64,000 nt of DNA. Source: Mimachlamys varia (Eukaryota; Mollusca; Bivalvia; Pectinida; Pectinidae). The stretch spans positions 35,324,001 through 35,388,000 of the forward strand of contig OX392538.1 of NCBI GenBank assembly GCA_947623455.1. The letters run 5' to 3'. Within the stretch, counting starts at the first letter, position 1. Every line of letters begins with the position of its first letter. The position numbers were made by a program, and so were the translations under genes. Shown here piece by piece: positions 34,276 through 46,140 of this stretch. The notes below the pieces were generated by a model that saw nothing but the letters and a program-made list of their open reading frames with translations, did not search any database and was not told the DNA's origin.

Positions 34276-35599
34276 AACGTACAAAAATACTTTTATATAG
34301 AAATAGTGAAATCTAAGGTTAACAAATTTTTAATACCACTACCCAATAATAATATTTTAGGTTATTTTCGTCATTATATTACTATGCTTATTGAATATAA
34401 TTTGTTCTCTTTTCAGCAAGAGTTAGCTGATTATTAATTTGATTTTCCCATAGTAAGTTAAATCTTAACATCGACACCCACTTTGAGTATCAGAAAAACT
34501 TTATTAAAAATACATTTAATGCAAAAACTATTTCATTAGAATATTTCTAACATAGATGACATATATTGCAGTTATTACAAATTCATATCAGACATGGATT
34601 ATTTAATTTAATTCATGGAGAAATTTAGAATCTAGATTATCTATAATTTTAAACAAACCACACGGGGAAAATCAGAATCAGCAGTACTAGGGAATTTCAC
34701 AACCAAATTGGAAAATTCATTTTGAGGGAATTAATCATGAAGTTGGTTATTAACTTGTTAAGTTTAAACACATCTAATTTTAAATGAATGAGATAGACAA
34801 AACTGATTGCACATTTTCCTCTTATTTTCATATTTCATTCCCAAAATCCAAATGCAAACAATTTAATTATAGTGGGAAAGAGCTAATTTAGGCTACGCCT
34901 GTTGTTCAATCTCATTGTTGTTTCGCTGTGTAATCTGATTTTATGTTATTAAATTATGACCTAAGTCTCTATCATTATTCTCTTTATTTCCTCCACAAAT
35001 GGAGATTCATATATAGAATAATTACATCATATAATCAACATATAAACAAGAATAGTCTGAATATACATATACAAAATTATTTCACACACAAGTAATTATA
35101 TTGAAAAATCAAATGTTAGCAAATTGGGTTATATTTTTAAGAATTTCATTCAGAAAATTTAAATTTGCTTAATCTTTTATATCAAATAATTTTTAAATTA
35201 CGAATTATGTTATATGTTGGGTTTGTGTTATATGTTTTATGTAATCGATAGTGTGTTTTTAATAATAATTTGTCAAATAGATAAACGGATGAATATAAGC
35301 TACTAACTTGTTTCTAAATCCTTCATCAGATCTCATTTTGTATTGTATATTCATGATTATACTAAATAAAATACTGTTTAAATCAAACAGATATTTTATT
35401 AGTGTTTAACCTTTATTCAGTATTATTATTACACAAGATCTTGTGTATTGGGATTCATAAATCATTAGGAAATATCATTATTTTAACGTATGATGAATCA
35501 GAGACGTGCTATATACGTCTCTGGATGAATGTATTTACCTACTATCAGAGACGTATATAATATAATATAATATACGTCTATGCAACGAGATTTGTCAGA
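34276..35599. other. AT-rich spacer, no gene seen
   Basis: A small palindrome CAGAGACGT...ATACGTCTCTG lies at about 35499-35523, and a partial repeat of the same AGAGACGT motif at about 35547. No gene seen. Confidence 0.45.
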
Positions 35600-36160
35600 T
35601 ATTGTAATTTCTTATTTCATTCCGTATGCAACAGCATATAGGATTACAATACGCATACATTTTAATCTTTTATGATTTTGCAAGATGTCGCTACGCTGAC
35701 AACTCAGGGCGGAGCTTCTTAGAGGTCACTTGTCAGATACGATTTGGACTCTCCGCTGACAGGTTGCGCACGCAACTCCCGACCTCACACGGGGTCGAGG
35801 ACCGCATTCGTTAGTCCGGTGAGGTTCATGATTACCATAAACCTTTTATAGGTCAGACACTAAGAGGTTATTCATCGCTGTATGAACTACATATTACGAC
35901 ATAAATCTGTGGACCCACTAGGAGAGAGATGTTGAGAGTACAAGCGAACTACCGTTGTTAAAAGACGTAGATTGCCCATCACAGAAAAAATACCGTATTG
36001 GTCAGGCGATGTAGCCTCGCTGTCTCGCATCACGAGTGAGACGGTACTACGGGCTAGGACATTGTTCTCGATATGTCGAATACAGCGGGCTAGGTCGATG
36101 TACTCGTTAGATTAAATTGTATGGAAATATATAGTGAATGGTGGCCCCTAGGGAGTATAC
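35600..36160. other. GC-richer block, unknown
   Basis: From about 35680 to 36110 the composition rises (GGCGGAGCTTCTTAGAGGTC, TCCCGACCTCACACGGGGTC). The phrase CGGGCTAGG is repeated (about 36049 and 36088). No protein motif, tRNA or rRNA is recognised. It could be a transposon remnant or a regulatory region. Confidence 0.35.
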
Positions 36161-36259
36161 GAGAAAACCCTGATTTATTCATTTTTTAATTTCCAAATTG
36201 TTATAGAAATGGTGAATCTCATGATTAAGAGCCAAACACCTTGAAATACTCCTCCTTTA

Positions 36260-36277
36260 CCCCCCCCCCCCCCCCCC
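36260..36277. repeat. Poly(C) tract, 18 bases
   Basis: An uninterrupted run of C between CTCCTTTA and GACTTTCACC. Confidence 0.97.
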
Positions 36278-36546
36278 GACTTTCACCCAATTCAAACACA
36301 CCCCAAAATATAGAAGCTGGTTCTGTCATACCAACTACGTACGCAATGGATAAGAGATTGCTAAATAGTATTTATTATCAAAGATAGTAAGTTCACGACG
36401 GTTTCATTCAACAAGAATCTCATGGATAATTCGCATCTTGCCTATTGTGTAGCTTGTCTAATTTCAGTGATTTCATTATCCATTATAATGTGAACACACA
36501 GCTCCGACCAGCGTTGATTTGAAACACGAATGTCTCGCCGAATGAA

Positions 36547-37308
36547 CACGTGATTCGTTGTAATTCGGCGATTACGTGTATCGGATACATAACGGTAAAA
36601 ATCTAAAACGTCACGTGACCTAGTTTTAATTCAAAGTCTTCAGCATGATTTGTTTGTGTTTGTGTGTCAAAAATGAATGCATACATTTTTTTTTCTTAAT
36701 TACATACAAAGCATCGGATTGATAAGATATATAATTTACATCATAAAGACTTCAAAGCGACATCGACATCTACGAGGATAACCGGAAACAGAGATACACA
36801 AATATCGCGATATTTTAACATGTTATGCTAGATCATGCATGTAAAACGGAAGCCTATTTTAGTCTACACGTGCATCAAAAACACACATTACCATGTTACC
36901 TTGTTACTACGTTCGCACGTGACCCCCACGCGACCTTGACAAATTTGTATCACGTGACAACTTGAAATATATTTCGAAATAATGTGTCGGCGACTATACA
37001 TTTTTTTCAATTTCTGTACTTCGACAAATGTTTTCGACGTAGATAGTATATGACTATAAAGGATTTGTTAGATTGACAAGTAGCCCCACATCGGGTAACG
37101 GTTCGTCGTACTTGTCTTACGAGAGAGAGAGAGGGAGAGAGAGAGAGCTTTACAACGCGTTGGAATTTGGACTGCAAAATATCCAAAGATCAATTTCATT
37201 TTGAAACATGAATCACAGAAATTCACGGTGTATTTGCTATGATGTTAAACGATTCCTTCTACGAAAATAAGGTTCAATTTTACATCATACCGTTTATGAA
37301 ATCACGTG
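36547..37308. promoter_or_regulatory. Cluster of six CACGTG E-boxes
   Basis: CACGTG occurs at 36547, 36612, 36867, 36916, 36951 and 37303. The second is embedded in GTCACGTGAC, the palindromic form bound by MITF/TFE-type bHLH-zip factors (CLEAR-like). A GA microsatellite lies at 37121-37147. The block is low in repeats and somewhat GC-richer. It is most likely an enhancer or promoter-proximal region, possibly tied to the candidate promoter 1.6 kb to the right. Confidence 0.5.
37121..37147. repeat. GA microsatellite
   Basis: (GA)n with one GGG interruption, within the E-box cluster. Confidence 0.95.
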
Positions 37309-38640
37309 AGTTCAGTATATTTCTGAACAATTCTTAACAATTATAGCACTAGTCTTCAACCAGTAAAATCAACATTATTTTCTGAATATACTTAAAATAT
37401 CTTAAATGTCAAGTTCAAAACATGGGTTCAATTTCGAATTGTAATGTATTTGACACAAAAATGACATGTTTTTAAAACCTTATTCATTTGTTAATTTGAT
37501 CAGAAATTAACGGTATGAAATACATCTTATTTTAACATATATATTAATATTTTTCCTTTTGTTTATTTTTGTATGTTTACGTATTTACAACACAAACATA
37601 AATCAACAACAACAACAGCAGCATCAACAAACCCATCATGCTGGCACTGGAATAGCAATTCACTCGAGGGAATAGTTTTACATTTATATGCAAATTCAGT
37701 TCAATGTTAAAGTTGTTTCATTTTCAATATGCAAATTATATTACCACCTTAAAATAATAATTGTTAATAATTGTAATAAAGATAGTTTAATAAATTTGAT
37801 TTTATTATTTGATAGTATTTTCATTGATCAACAAGTAAATAATATTGAATAATTTATTCAGATCCAAAATATTTTTTTTTTTTATTAAAATTATTCAAAA
37901 ACGTTTGAAATTCGATGTAAAACACGACTGAAAAATAATGTCACAATCGAGAGCAGATATCTGTACACTAAATTTGATAACTGACTTTTATCATAGCAAT
38001 TTGATACAATAATTTATCAAAACCATTGTAACCTTCTCAATTTGAATCTTTTGTATTCTAGCTCCAATCAATGATTTTTTTTTATACAGACATTTCTGAA
38101 TTTTATTCAATACCTTTTGCATGTATAACCAGACCAATGTCTAAAATTATTAATTATCTTTAATATAGATAATACAAATAAATTATTTGGAAATTCATAT
38201 ATTTATGTAACGAAATTCCTTTTGACTGTTAATTATTAATCATACATTTAAAAATTTAAGATGTTCCTATTGACAAACATTTTTGAGTAAGTGGAATAAT
38301 TTTCATACATCAAAATAAATTGGACATTTTGAGAGAACATGAAAATGTTATTAAACAAATTTTTTAAACATATATTGCCAAATATTCTCAATTGAATTTT
38401 TATTTTAGCTACAAAAAATATATCTCCTCAAATTACTGTTAATATGTAAGAAAAAATATTCAATGTTTAAAATATTCTTATTTATTAAAATGTTAATTGT
38501 TCATATCTTCAAAGTACCTCAAAACTAATCGACAATATACAGTAGTATATAAAATATAGTCTATGATTAAATATTCAACAGTATGAAAATACCCTGTCGA
38601 GAAAGCTAACAACTATGCATAGGGCAAGTTTATATTAATT
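37309..38640. other. AT-rich spacer, no gene seen
   Basis: Very AT-rich unique sequence. No feature recognised. Confidence 0.5.
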
Positions 38641-38898
38641 TATAAAGGGCTTCACGTTTATTCCGGAATAAAAAAAAACCCGAACCGCCAAGCTATAATT
38701 AAATAAATCCATATTTCTTCTACACGACGGGATCAACTAGCCCGATGAAACTGTCGCAAACACAGAGAGAATGTTTTTATTGGAAATCAGTAAAGCGTAA
38801 AACCTGGGTCTCGAGCGACCTTAGAGCAAGCCGCTGTTCATTGTTTGCTTCTCACGGCAAGCTGACATCTGAATGGCCAGCGATTTCTTACTCGACTC

Positions 38899-39075
38899 TG
38901 ATTGGTCCGCGGGGAAAATCATCTATAAATAACGGCACGGCGCATATATAATACCCCCAAGATAATGAGAAAATCACGTGATCTGTAGCGAATTTTTGAG
39001 CCCGGAGTATATTAATTCGTTTATATTATTTGAGGGTGATTTTTTACTAACTTGCAGTCTCGTGAAGGACCCGAG
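38899..39075 (+). promoter_or_regulatory. Candidate RNA polymerase II promoter with a short first exon
   Basis: An inverted CCAAT box (TGATTGG, 38899-38905) precedes a TATA box (TATAAAT, 38924-38930). A CACGTG E-box lies at 38975-38980. The first strong donor downstream is GAG/GTAAGAAG at 39073-39083. A transcript starting near 38955 would have a ~120-nt non-coding first exon ending at 39075. Alternatively TTACTAACTTGCAG at 39044-39057 is an acceptor, making an 18-nt microexon. The target gene is unknown. It could be a 5' UTR exon of the Polycomb gene 23 kb downstream, but nothing proves that. Confidence 0.4.
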
Positions 39076-40480
39076 GTAAGAAGACTTTATTTATTATCTT
39101 AATTTCTTGTAAATTTCGTAAAAAGTCGGTTTTTGCATGCGTGTTTATCTTGTTACAATCAACACAACGAACTTGACCTCACACACGCTCCTAATCTGAA
39201 CGTTTCAAAATGGCGTCAGCGCTGTACAGTAGACCCGCGATACCGAGAAAGCAACCTAGGCATTTTCTTTGTGTGTGTGTAAGCCGGAGATTGTCGTCAC
39301 CGGAATCTAGACCCGGTATCACATTTACTTACCTTATCTCAATATATATAGGTAAAACTTGGGAGACGGCAATTACGTATATGTGTGTAATTTAGCCTGT
39401 CGCGGACTGGAGACCACACCGAAGGTGACTAAATAGATATATATATATACACTCTGGCAAGCTTGCAGGTCACATACTAGGGGGTTCTATATACAGGCCC
39501 ACAGTAAACTGAAACTCAACATTAATGTTTCAAAAAGATTGATTGGTCTACATCGACGTATATTATATTAAATATACTATCTAGAAGACATTCGAAATGC
39601 TACTAATGAATGATATATGTGTAAACGTGGAATATTAAAGTAAATTAAAATTTGTTGGAATATGTATAGTATAAAGCTACATTGAAAAAAAATCTTAAGA
39701 TATATACATGCAAGATGAAAAAATGTGTTTTATTCTCACTGGGGGCTTTGAAGTCCTATACATGGTTACAGTATCACTGTCATATGATTCAATCAAAATA
39801 TAGGTATTATATATTTGAAAAATAATATTCACCTATAATATATATAATTTGGGTAAGTAAAGGGTATTAATTGTTTAATTGACAAAAAGACTTGCTTGCA
39901 GCAAGAAACAATATTTCTCTGGTTATATTTTCTGTATAATAATTTTGTATATCATATTAAATTAAATATAAATATTACATTCATATTATGGCATGTTTAT
40001 GAAACCATGTCAAATAACTTTAGATCAATTTCCTCATACATAACTTTTAAGTTGATTATTTCAAATATCGGGAATCCATTTCAAAACATATTGAAGACGT
40101 TTTTAGAAATTGTTCAACTCTTAGCTTTCTTCCAAACTGTCATAGTTGCAAGATTTTCTAATAAAAAAAAAAGATGAAAATCTTTTGTTGTAAAATTTTA
40201 ATTATAATAGTGTGTATCTGAATATGTAGAAGATAGAATATTTAGCATATCACACGAAGGAGAAATAAAGAAATATAATAATTAAATGATAATTAAAAAA
40301 AAATGTATGAAATATTCATAATATCAAACTCTTATCTGTTTAGTGATGATAATCAAAAACTATTTAAACTAGGTACTAGTTACAATATGCTTTAAAATAA
40401 ATTTTTAACATAAAAAAATGGAGAAGAAATTGAATCTATAAAACATAATTTACACTTTTCAGTGTAAACGATCACTAGTA
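39076..40480. other. AT-rich spacer, no supported gene
   Basis: GC-richer up to about 39500, then strongly AT-rich. A 61-codon frame at 39210-39395 and a 93-codon frame at 39896-40177 show no motifs. Confidence 0.4.
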
Positions 40481-40920
40481 TCTAAGAGATTCTTCGCGGG
40501 GGGCGTCCTTACAAAGTGTGACGTATATATATATCAGCCTCTAGGTTTGAAGGTTTGACAATTCTCTACGCACGAAGGCTTTCGAGTCTAGCTGGGCCTC
40601 CGAGGACGGACGGGGACTACTGTGACAATTGACAGCTGTGTGTGTTAGTAAAATCGTTGTCAATCGCACAAGAGGTCGACGGACAGTTCACTCCGGGATG
40701 AATAAAGCCTTGGGCTTTCGTGTGTCCACACAAAGCGAAATTAGAAACGAATTTTGCTTATTTTGTCTCGCTTCTCCTCTCAATTATAAAAGAACAGATG
40801 CAGACTGGTTTAGTGGATGCCCGAGATGTTCCTGCCTGCAACCAGGTGCGAGGGCATGACTCCGCTGGGGATTATGGGGACGAGTTGACACGTACATGGG
40901 GGCAATTCAATACGTATTAG
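40480..40920. other. GC-richer island, possible exon or promoter
   Basis: It contains GCGGGGGGCGTCC and CCTCCGAGGACGGACGGGG. Two overlapping plus-strand frames (40629-40859 and 40720-40920) run through the same bases. The 76-codon frame has several cysteines near its end (C-L-F-C, C-P-R-C-S-C), but no family is recognised. A CAG/GTGCGA donor-like site lies at about 40845. Treat as unassigned. Confidence 0.3.
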
Positions 40921-42180
40921 GATATGATGATATGAAAATTGGATTTGAAATGAACAAATTGAAATATCACATTATATATTATGACCGTCGAAAATAATAA
41001 TAAAAATAAAAGTAAAAAAAACCACCATTATATATGTACCGTCGGGGTTATAATTCATAATCGATTTAATTATGATATGTTTATGTGTAGAAAAAGATAA
41101 GTAAATAAATATTTATTCCATATGATAACATATTCAGACAGCAAATTGAATCAATAATTATCTATAGCCATCAAGAAAAAATATATGAATATATTTCAAT
41201 AGCTTTGTTAGAACAACACGTATGTGATTTAAACATTATATTCAATATCTACGCTACTGAATATTGTTAAGGGCATATTTTATGTAATAGGTCGTTTAAA
41301 AGTTCCCTCATTTGCGACATGTCGCATCATTATATTGCCATGGAAACCAAAAAAGAAGCAACGTCATTTCGAGGCTCTGTGTAGATAGATGCGAGGAGTT
41401 CCAATTGCGCAGTATCTGGAGTCACAGCGCATGATCACGTACAACGTCGTTCCGCAACACCGACTTTCTGGCGCATATGGTGCACGAGGTAATCTCGTGC
41501 AGAACAACAACATGCTTCCATATTATTGGCTGGTTACATTTGATAATTCGTAAGAGATAGCTTTGATGTTTGTTTTTTAAAGCACAATTCCCCCACATCT
41601 GATCATGATATGATTTAATTTCTGCAGTGCAGCGTATAAAGTCTGTGTATGTATCAGTATCGCCCGTCAGAGCAAGACGGAAAATGGTGACGTCACAGTT
41701 ACTGCACATTGTACCGGAAAGATCGTTCGTAGCGAAATCCCGATATATATTGGCGCCACTTAATCATACATTATGTCTACGTTGCATATAAATTTTGAGT
41801 GAACTTTGGACCGACGGCACACGATCCTGTGGGGGGATTTTGAAGTTTTGGGGTTTTATTGTGTATAAATTATGAAATGAATAAGGGTTGCAAATCGGCC
41901 CGATTGTCGGTGACAATATGTGCGCAACCACGCAGCGATAAACAGAATCAAAACCGTTTTACACTGTAGTATTATTTGTACGCAGATCTTTTCTATGTGA
42001 AGGTGTGTTTTTCTCCATCTAAAACGGTCAATATGTGGGATAATTGTATTTATTAGTTTCTCTCCGAGATCTTCCTATTTGCTTAACGATTAACCCCGTT
42101 GTACATAAAAAAAGGAACACTATAAAACACACCCCCCGGAAAAATTAGAATTTCACATATGCAAAAGTCTAAAAATAGCC
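40921..42180. other. Spacer, no supported gene
   Basis: A GC-richer patch at about 41280-41770 carries a 95-codon minus-strand frame (41422-41709) without recognisable domain and a TGACGTCA site at 41688-41695. Nothing more can be assigned. Confidence 0.4.
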
Positions 42181-42189
42181 TTATCCGTC

Positions 42190-42410
42190 ATGGGAATCCC
42201 GACATATAAATAGACCGGCTCAGTGTGGGCATCCCCGACATATATAGTCTATAAATTGCACTGTTCTCCATCAGGATCCCCGATAATCAACAGCCTCAAA
42301 ATGACTTCGTTACATACTCACTCTGGTTCTCTTAGGGTATCCCTGACATACAAGTCTATAAATAGCACATGTCAGGTCTCCATCGGCACCCCCAATATAT
42401 CAATGAACGA
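42190..42410. repeat. Degenerate ~50-60-bp repeat with recurrent TATAAAT
   Basis: Four to five imperfect copies share GG(A/C)ATCCC(C)GACATATA followed by AGTCTATAAATAGCAC-like sequence, beginning near 42192, 42227, 42272, 42338 and 42382. The (C)TATAAAT element recurs in three of them (about 42206, 42250 and 42356). Confidence 0.7.
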
Positions 42411-42771
42411 GTTCTCGTTTGATCTCATGAGACATGCACGAGACTTAGTTTGTACAATATGAGAAACTATTTTTCTATTCAGAACCCCTGTATGGAACAA
42501 ACAGACACTACCTTCACACAGTGCCATCTAAATCAGCAGCGTTCGTAGAGACCGTACCATACACGCATGCGTACAGGTCACCACGCGCGACGGAAATACT
42601 TATCCATCAAGTTGACACCGTCGCCTATTATGATATCGATATCCATGTACCGCGATTCTTAAATGTCATCGGTATCATAAACGGCATTAAAATTTTTAAT
42701 CTTTATCTTTTTTGCTCACATATCTACATAGCTGTATAAATGGGCAACATCGAGCATGGAAGGATGTTGTG

Positions 42772-42811
42772 ATAGACAGTCGTTCCTTTCACTCGTATTC
42801 TGACTGTCTAT
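42772..42811. repeat. 10-bp perfect inverted repeat
   Basis: ATAGACAGTC (42772-42781) and GACTGTCTAT (42802-42811) with a 20-base loop. The stem is too short for a typical microRNA precursor. Confidence 0.85.
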
Positions 42812-43290
42812 ATAGGAACTGCTTGTTTCAGGAATGTTTATGAAATGTGCTTTCTTTTGTATCTTGAAGAACAAATAATTGTGAGTTTAGACTAAGTGTA
42901 CGGCTAATTGCTGTGATGGAGAAAAGGATATCGGAACCATAGCTTATATTACGCAATTAGTACAATTTAAAAGAATGCATTAAAATTTTTAAGATTTTAT
43001 TAATATTCATAAGACCTTGAACAAAATAAATTCCTCTAATTACGACTATTAGTCCTAGTAAATAATTTTAAATTCAATTCATTATATAGAGTTGTACACA
43101 AGCTTTATCGGGACATCATCAACGCCTCATTGAGAAATTTGTTGAATCTGTTAATGATCCAACAAGGGGGAAATAACCGAAATCTGTGGAAAGCGGGCCA
43201 AGATGTGCTTCCGACTCCACAAAGGCAATTTTCTCCTGTGACGTCATCTTCAATAGGTCTCTCGAGTCCGGGAGTACAAATTATGGTATG

Positions 43291-43362
43291 GGTGGGCCGC
43301 TAGCGCAGCTGGACATCGTCCGTATCTATTACGGCCCGTAGCGGTCAGTCCTGCTGGGCGGA
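43291..43362 (+). other. tRNA-like sequence, probably a pseudogene or SINE head
   Basis: TAGCGCAGCTGG fits the RNA polymerase III A box exactly. A stem CCGT/ACGG then closes the 7-base loop ATCTATT (nominal anticodon CTA). GCGGTCAGTCCTGC gives a weak B-box/T-arm with a 6-base loop. The acceptor stem does not pair (GGGCCGC against GGGCGGA), so a functional tRNA is unlikely. Confidence 0.35.
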
Positions 43363-44390
43363 AGGATATCTAATTTATTGAAGTACGCGCTACTTGCTGG
43401 GAAATTATCTGTACTTGTTATTCCGTATTCCTCAGAATTATTTTCAGTCTAAACTATTTCCTATTTATATACCTCTACCCCCTCCACCCTAGTTCAACAA
43501 CCGAATGCTTCTCTGTATAGCAAACACTCGCATTGCTTTCCTAAAATAAAGAAAAACGAGGAATGGAATGAAATTGTTTCAAAATGTTGTTAAATTAAGT
43601 TTTCATAGTAAACATGTAGTCTTTCTGTTTATCAAAAGTACAAATCATATATATCATCTACTGAAATGAAAAATTAAAGTTGAATCGAATAAAACATTTT
43701 AATTTAAATGAATTAAATGTCTATACAAGTGAATTACTTTATCTATAAATGAGGATTGTATCCTCATTAAAGATATGAGAAAGATATGTATTTTGCTGGA
43801 AAATTACCAAAGTAGGAAATATTTTATCAAAGAGTGTTTTGACTGTTTGAAGTATGAAAGCAGTTCTTGGAATACATATTCCTGAATTCAAATTTCCTGT
43901 TTACGAAAAAAATAACTAAATATATAGTTTTACATGTATGTAAGACAGTAGACATTTTAAATTGGGTTAAGTATATTATTAAATTTTAGTTTTAATTTGA
44001 TAGTTATGTACATGTCAAAACAGTTTCAATCTCTGTTCTGTTGACAATTCTGATCATTGAAGTCTATTCCATCATAAAAATGTAATTTCATAAACTGAAA
44101 TGCTTGAAAGAAAACACATTACTGTAGGTCTTAACCCCTTGATTTGTTTTAACAACTTTCATTCTTGAATTCCTGACAGCTTTTTAATTAGTTTTAGTCA
44201 ATCCTTATTTCTATTTGCTTTGGAAAATAAAGAGAAACTGCTCTCTAGTCTTTTTTTAAGTTTATATATGATATTTTCAAAAGTTATATTGATATGGTTC
44301 ATTGTAACTTAAGAACTTCCTATATATAATACTTGTTTTTTATTTTAAGAAAACATAGATTTAGTTTTATTCTGTAAAAAACACTCGCGG
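43363..44390. other. AT-rich spacer, no gene seen
   Basis: No gene or repeat recognised. Confidence 0.5.
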
Positions 44391-44567
44391 CCGTTTGATT
44401 TTGCGCGTGAATTGATGAAATATAGCACAATATTTATTATGACGTCATAAAATAATGATAAATGTAATCGATAAATTCTGCAAATATCACCATGACCCTT
44501 CGATTTCGCGTGTGGATTAATGAAAGATAGCATATATGACGTCATAAAATAATAATGAATGACGTCA
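44391..44567. repeat. Two-copy ~100-bp direct repeat carrying CRE palindromes
   Basis: GTTTGATTTTGCGCGTGAAT...TATTATGACGTCATAAAATAA (from 44392) recurs as CTTCGATTTCGCGTGTGGAT...ATATGACGTCATAAAATAA (from about 44496). TGACGTCA occurs at 44440, 44537 and 44560. Confidence 0.8.
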
Positions 44568-45527
44568 CATACTTTGAAGTTATCTTATGACATGACAATA
44601 CAATTAAAAAAGAATAATAATACGCTGACGAATTTGAAACTTCAAGAACAGGATCTAAAAGCATTTTGTCGTAGTAAAAGTGCTAATTTTGATAATGAAA
44701 TGAAAGAGTAAAATATTTACCCCTTCTTTTCATATTTACAAATTTAGGACATATAGTATAAATAACAAAAATGCGTAAGATCGTATACAACGAATGTATA
44801 TTAAAAAAAGTAGGTCTAATGTTGAGTTTTGATGATTATAGAAGACATGTTTACCTTTCACCCCTGCTATTTCATAATGAGCTAATCCAACCTTTGAATT
44901 GGAAGAGTTCATGTGATTCTTCGGGATAAATTAACTTTAGGACTATCAATTTGGTTCAGTATTTTGTGCAGATCTAGAGGAGAAGTGTTTTTCTTTGTAC
45001 TATTTTTCATATACCATATTTTTTAACTTTACACACTTTAAGTAAGACAGCCAAATATTTTTATATTCGAGAATTTAATCCTGTTGATATAATATTTTAC
45101 ATTCCAAATACATGTTTACGTTATAATATCAACATTCAATGTTATTTTGTTAATAGGTTATATATAACAGTCATTGCTACATTTTTACACAATACTTACT
45201 GTTTTTAAGTAATCATTTTCATTTTCGAAATAATGAAGGTTTATTTCTGTGGAAACAAAAAAGTGTTTCTGTTCCTTAAAACATCAGCTATGTGGAAATA
45301 TATATTAAATACAGTTCATGCATGAAAAATAAGAAAACTTCGCCGTTTTGTACTAAATGATAATTTTAAGGATCTTTTTCATTACGGCTATTGAGTATGT
45401 TTTGAAGTGAGTCATAAAATGTACAACCTATTTCTACATCTTTAGGCAACTTAAACGTTAAGAATTTTTAATATTTTTTCTACTATATGTATTCTATACA
45501 CTATGCCAATCAACTAGAGCGCTCATT
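44568..45527. other. AT-rich spacer, no gene seen
   Basis: No gene or repeat recognised. Confidence 0.5.
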
Positions 45528-45597
45528 CTATAGCTTGATCAGTTGAGAGTAAACCTAGAAAACAGAGGTCCCTGGTTCGACTCCTGGCGGAAGCATT
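45528..45597 (+). other. tRNA-like fragment (B box intact)
   Basis: TAGCTTGATCAGTTGAGAG resembles an A box/D arm of tRNA type. CCCTGGTTCGACTCCTGG (about 45571-45588) is a good B box with T-stem pairing. The middle is not a convincing anticodon arm. Read as a tRNA pseudogene or old SINE head. Confidence 0.4.
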
Positions 45598-45917
45598 TGA
45601 AACAATGACCTCTGTAACATATATACGAGTATTATAAATTTGTAGATAATTCAATTGAAGCCAATTTATTTCTGGTATCCGGATGCTGTTAATTTAAAAA
45701 TTGATATTGATACTACATGTATATACAGAACAGGTATAGTCCAATAGCGTATTCATGTACTCGGTCCGAGAGTAAAGAAATTATAACTGATATTTCTTGA
45801 TTTTCATAATTAATAGGCATGCATGTGATCACTCAGGGATTTGCCCTACTTCGATTGATCGTAAAGCTGCATTCTACAAGTTACTTTTCAAGAAAACAGT
45901 ACAGTTCTCGTTACCGA
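45598..45917. other. Spacer, no gene seen
   Basis: No feature recognised. Confidence 0.5.
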
Positions 45918-46140
45918 AATGGGCCACGGTGGCCTGGTGATTAAGGTGTTGCGACATTCTACCACTACCCCTCAACCTCTGGGTTGCGAGTTCGAAACCC
46001 ATGTGGGGCAGTTGCAAGGTACTGACCGTAGGTCGGTGTTTTTCTCCGGGTACTCCGGCTTTCCTCCACCTTCAAAACCTGGCACGTCATTAACTGACCA
46101 TGGCTGTTATAGGACGCAAACTGAAATGAACCTAACCAAT
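45918..46140 (+). mobile_element. tRNA-headed SINE (family 1), good copy
   Basis: Head with CACGGTGGCCTGGTGATTAA and B box GAGTTCGAAACCC, linker CATGTGGGGCAGTTGC, core ACCGTAGGTCGGTGTTTTTC then TCCGGGTACTCCGGCTTTCC, and tail GGCTGTTATAGGACGCAAAC. The 93-codon open frame across it is incidental. Confidence 0.9.

Noticed and set aside
38745..38951. 68-codon frame before the candidate promoter
   Set aside because: It runs across the CCAAT and TATA boxes and has no recognisable motif.
41422..41709. 95-codon minus-strand frame
   Set aside because: No family resemblance and no supporting splice or promoter signals; kept only as part of an unassigned GC-richer patch.
42772..42811. microRNA precursor
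   Set aside because: A stem of only 10 bp with a 20-base loop is far too short.
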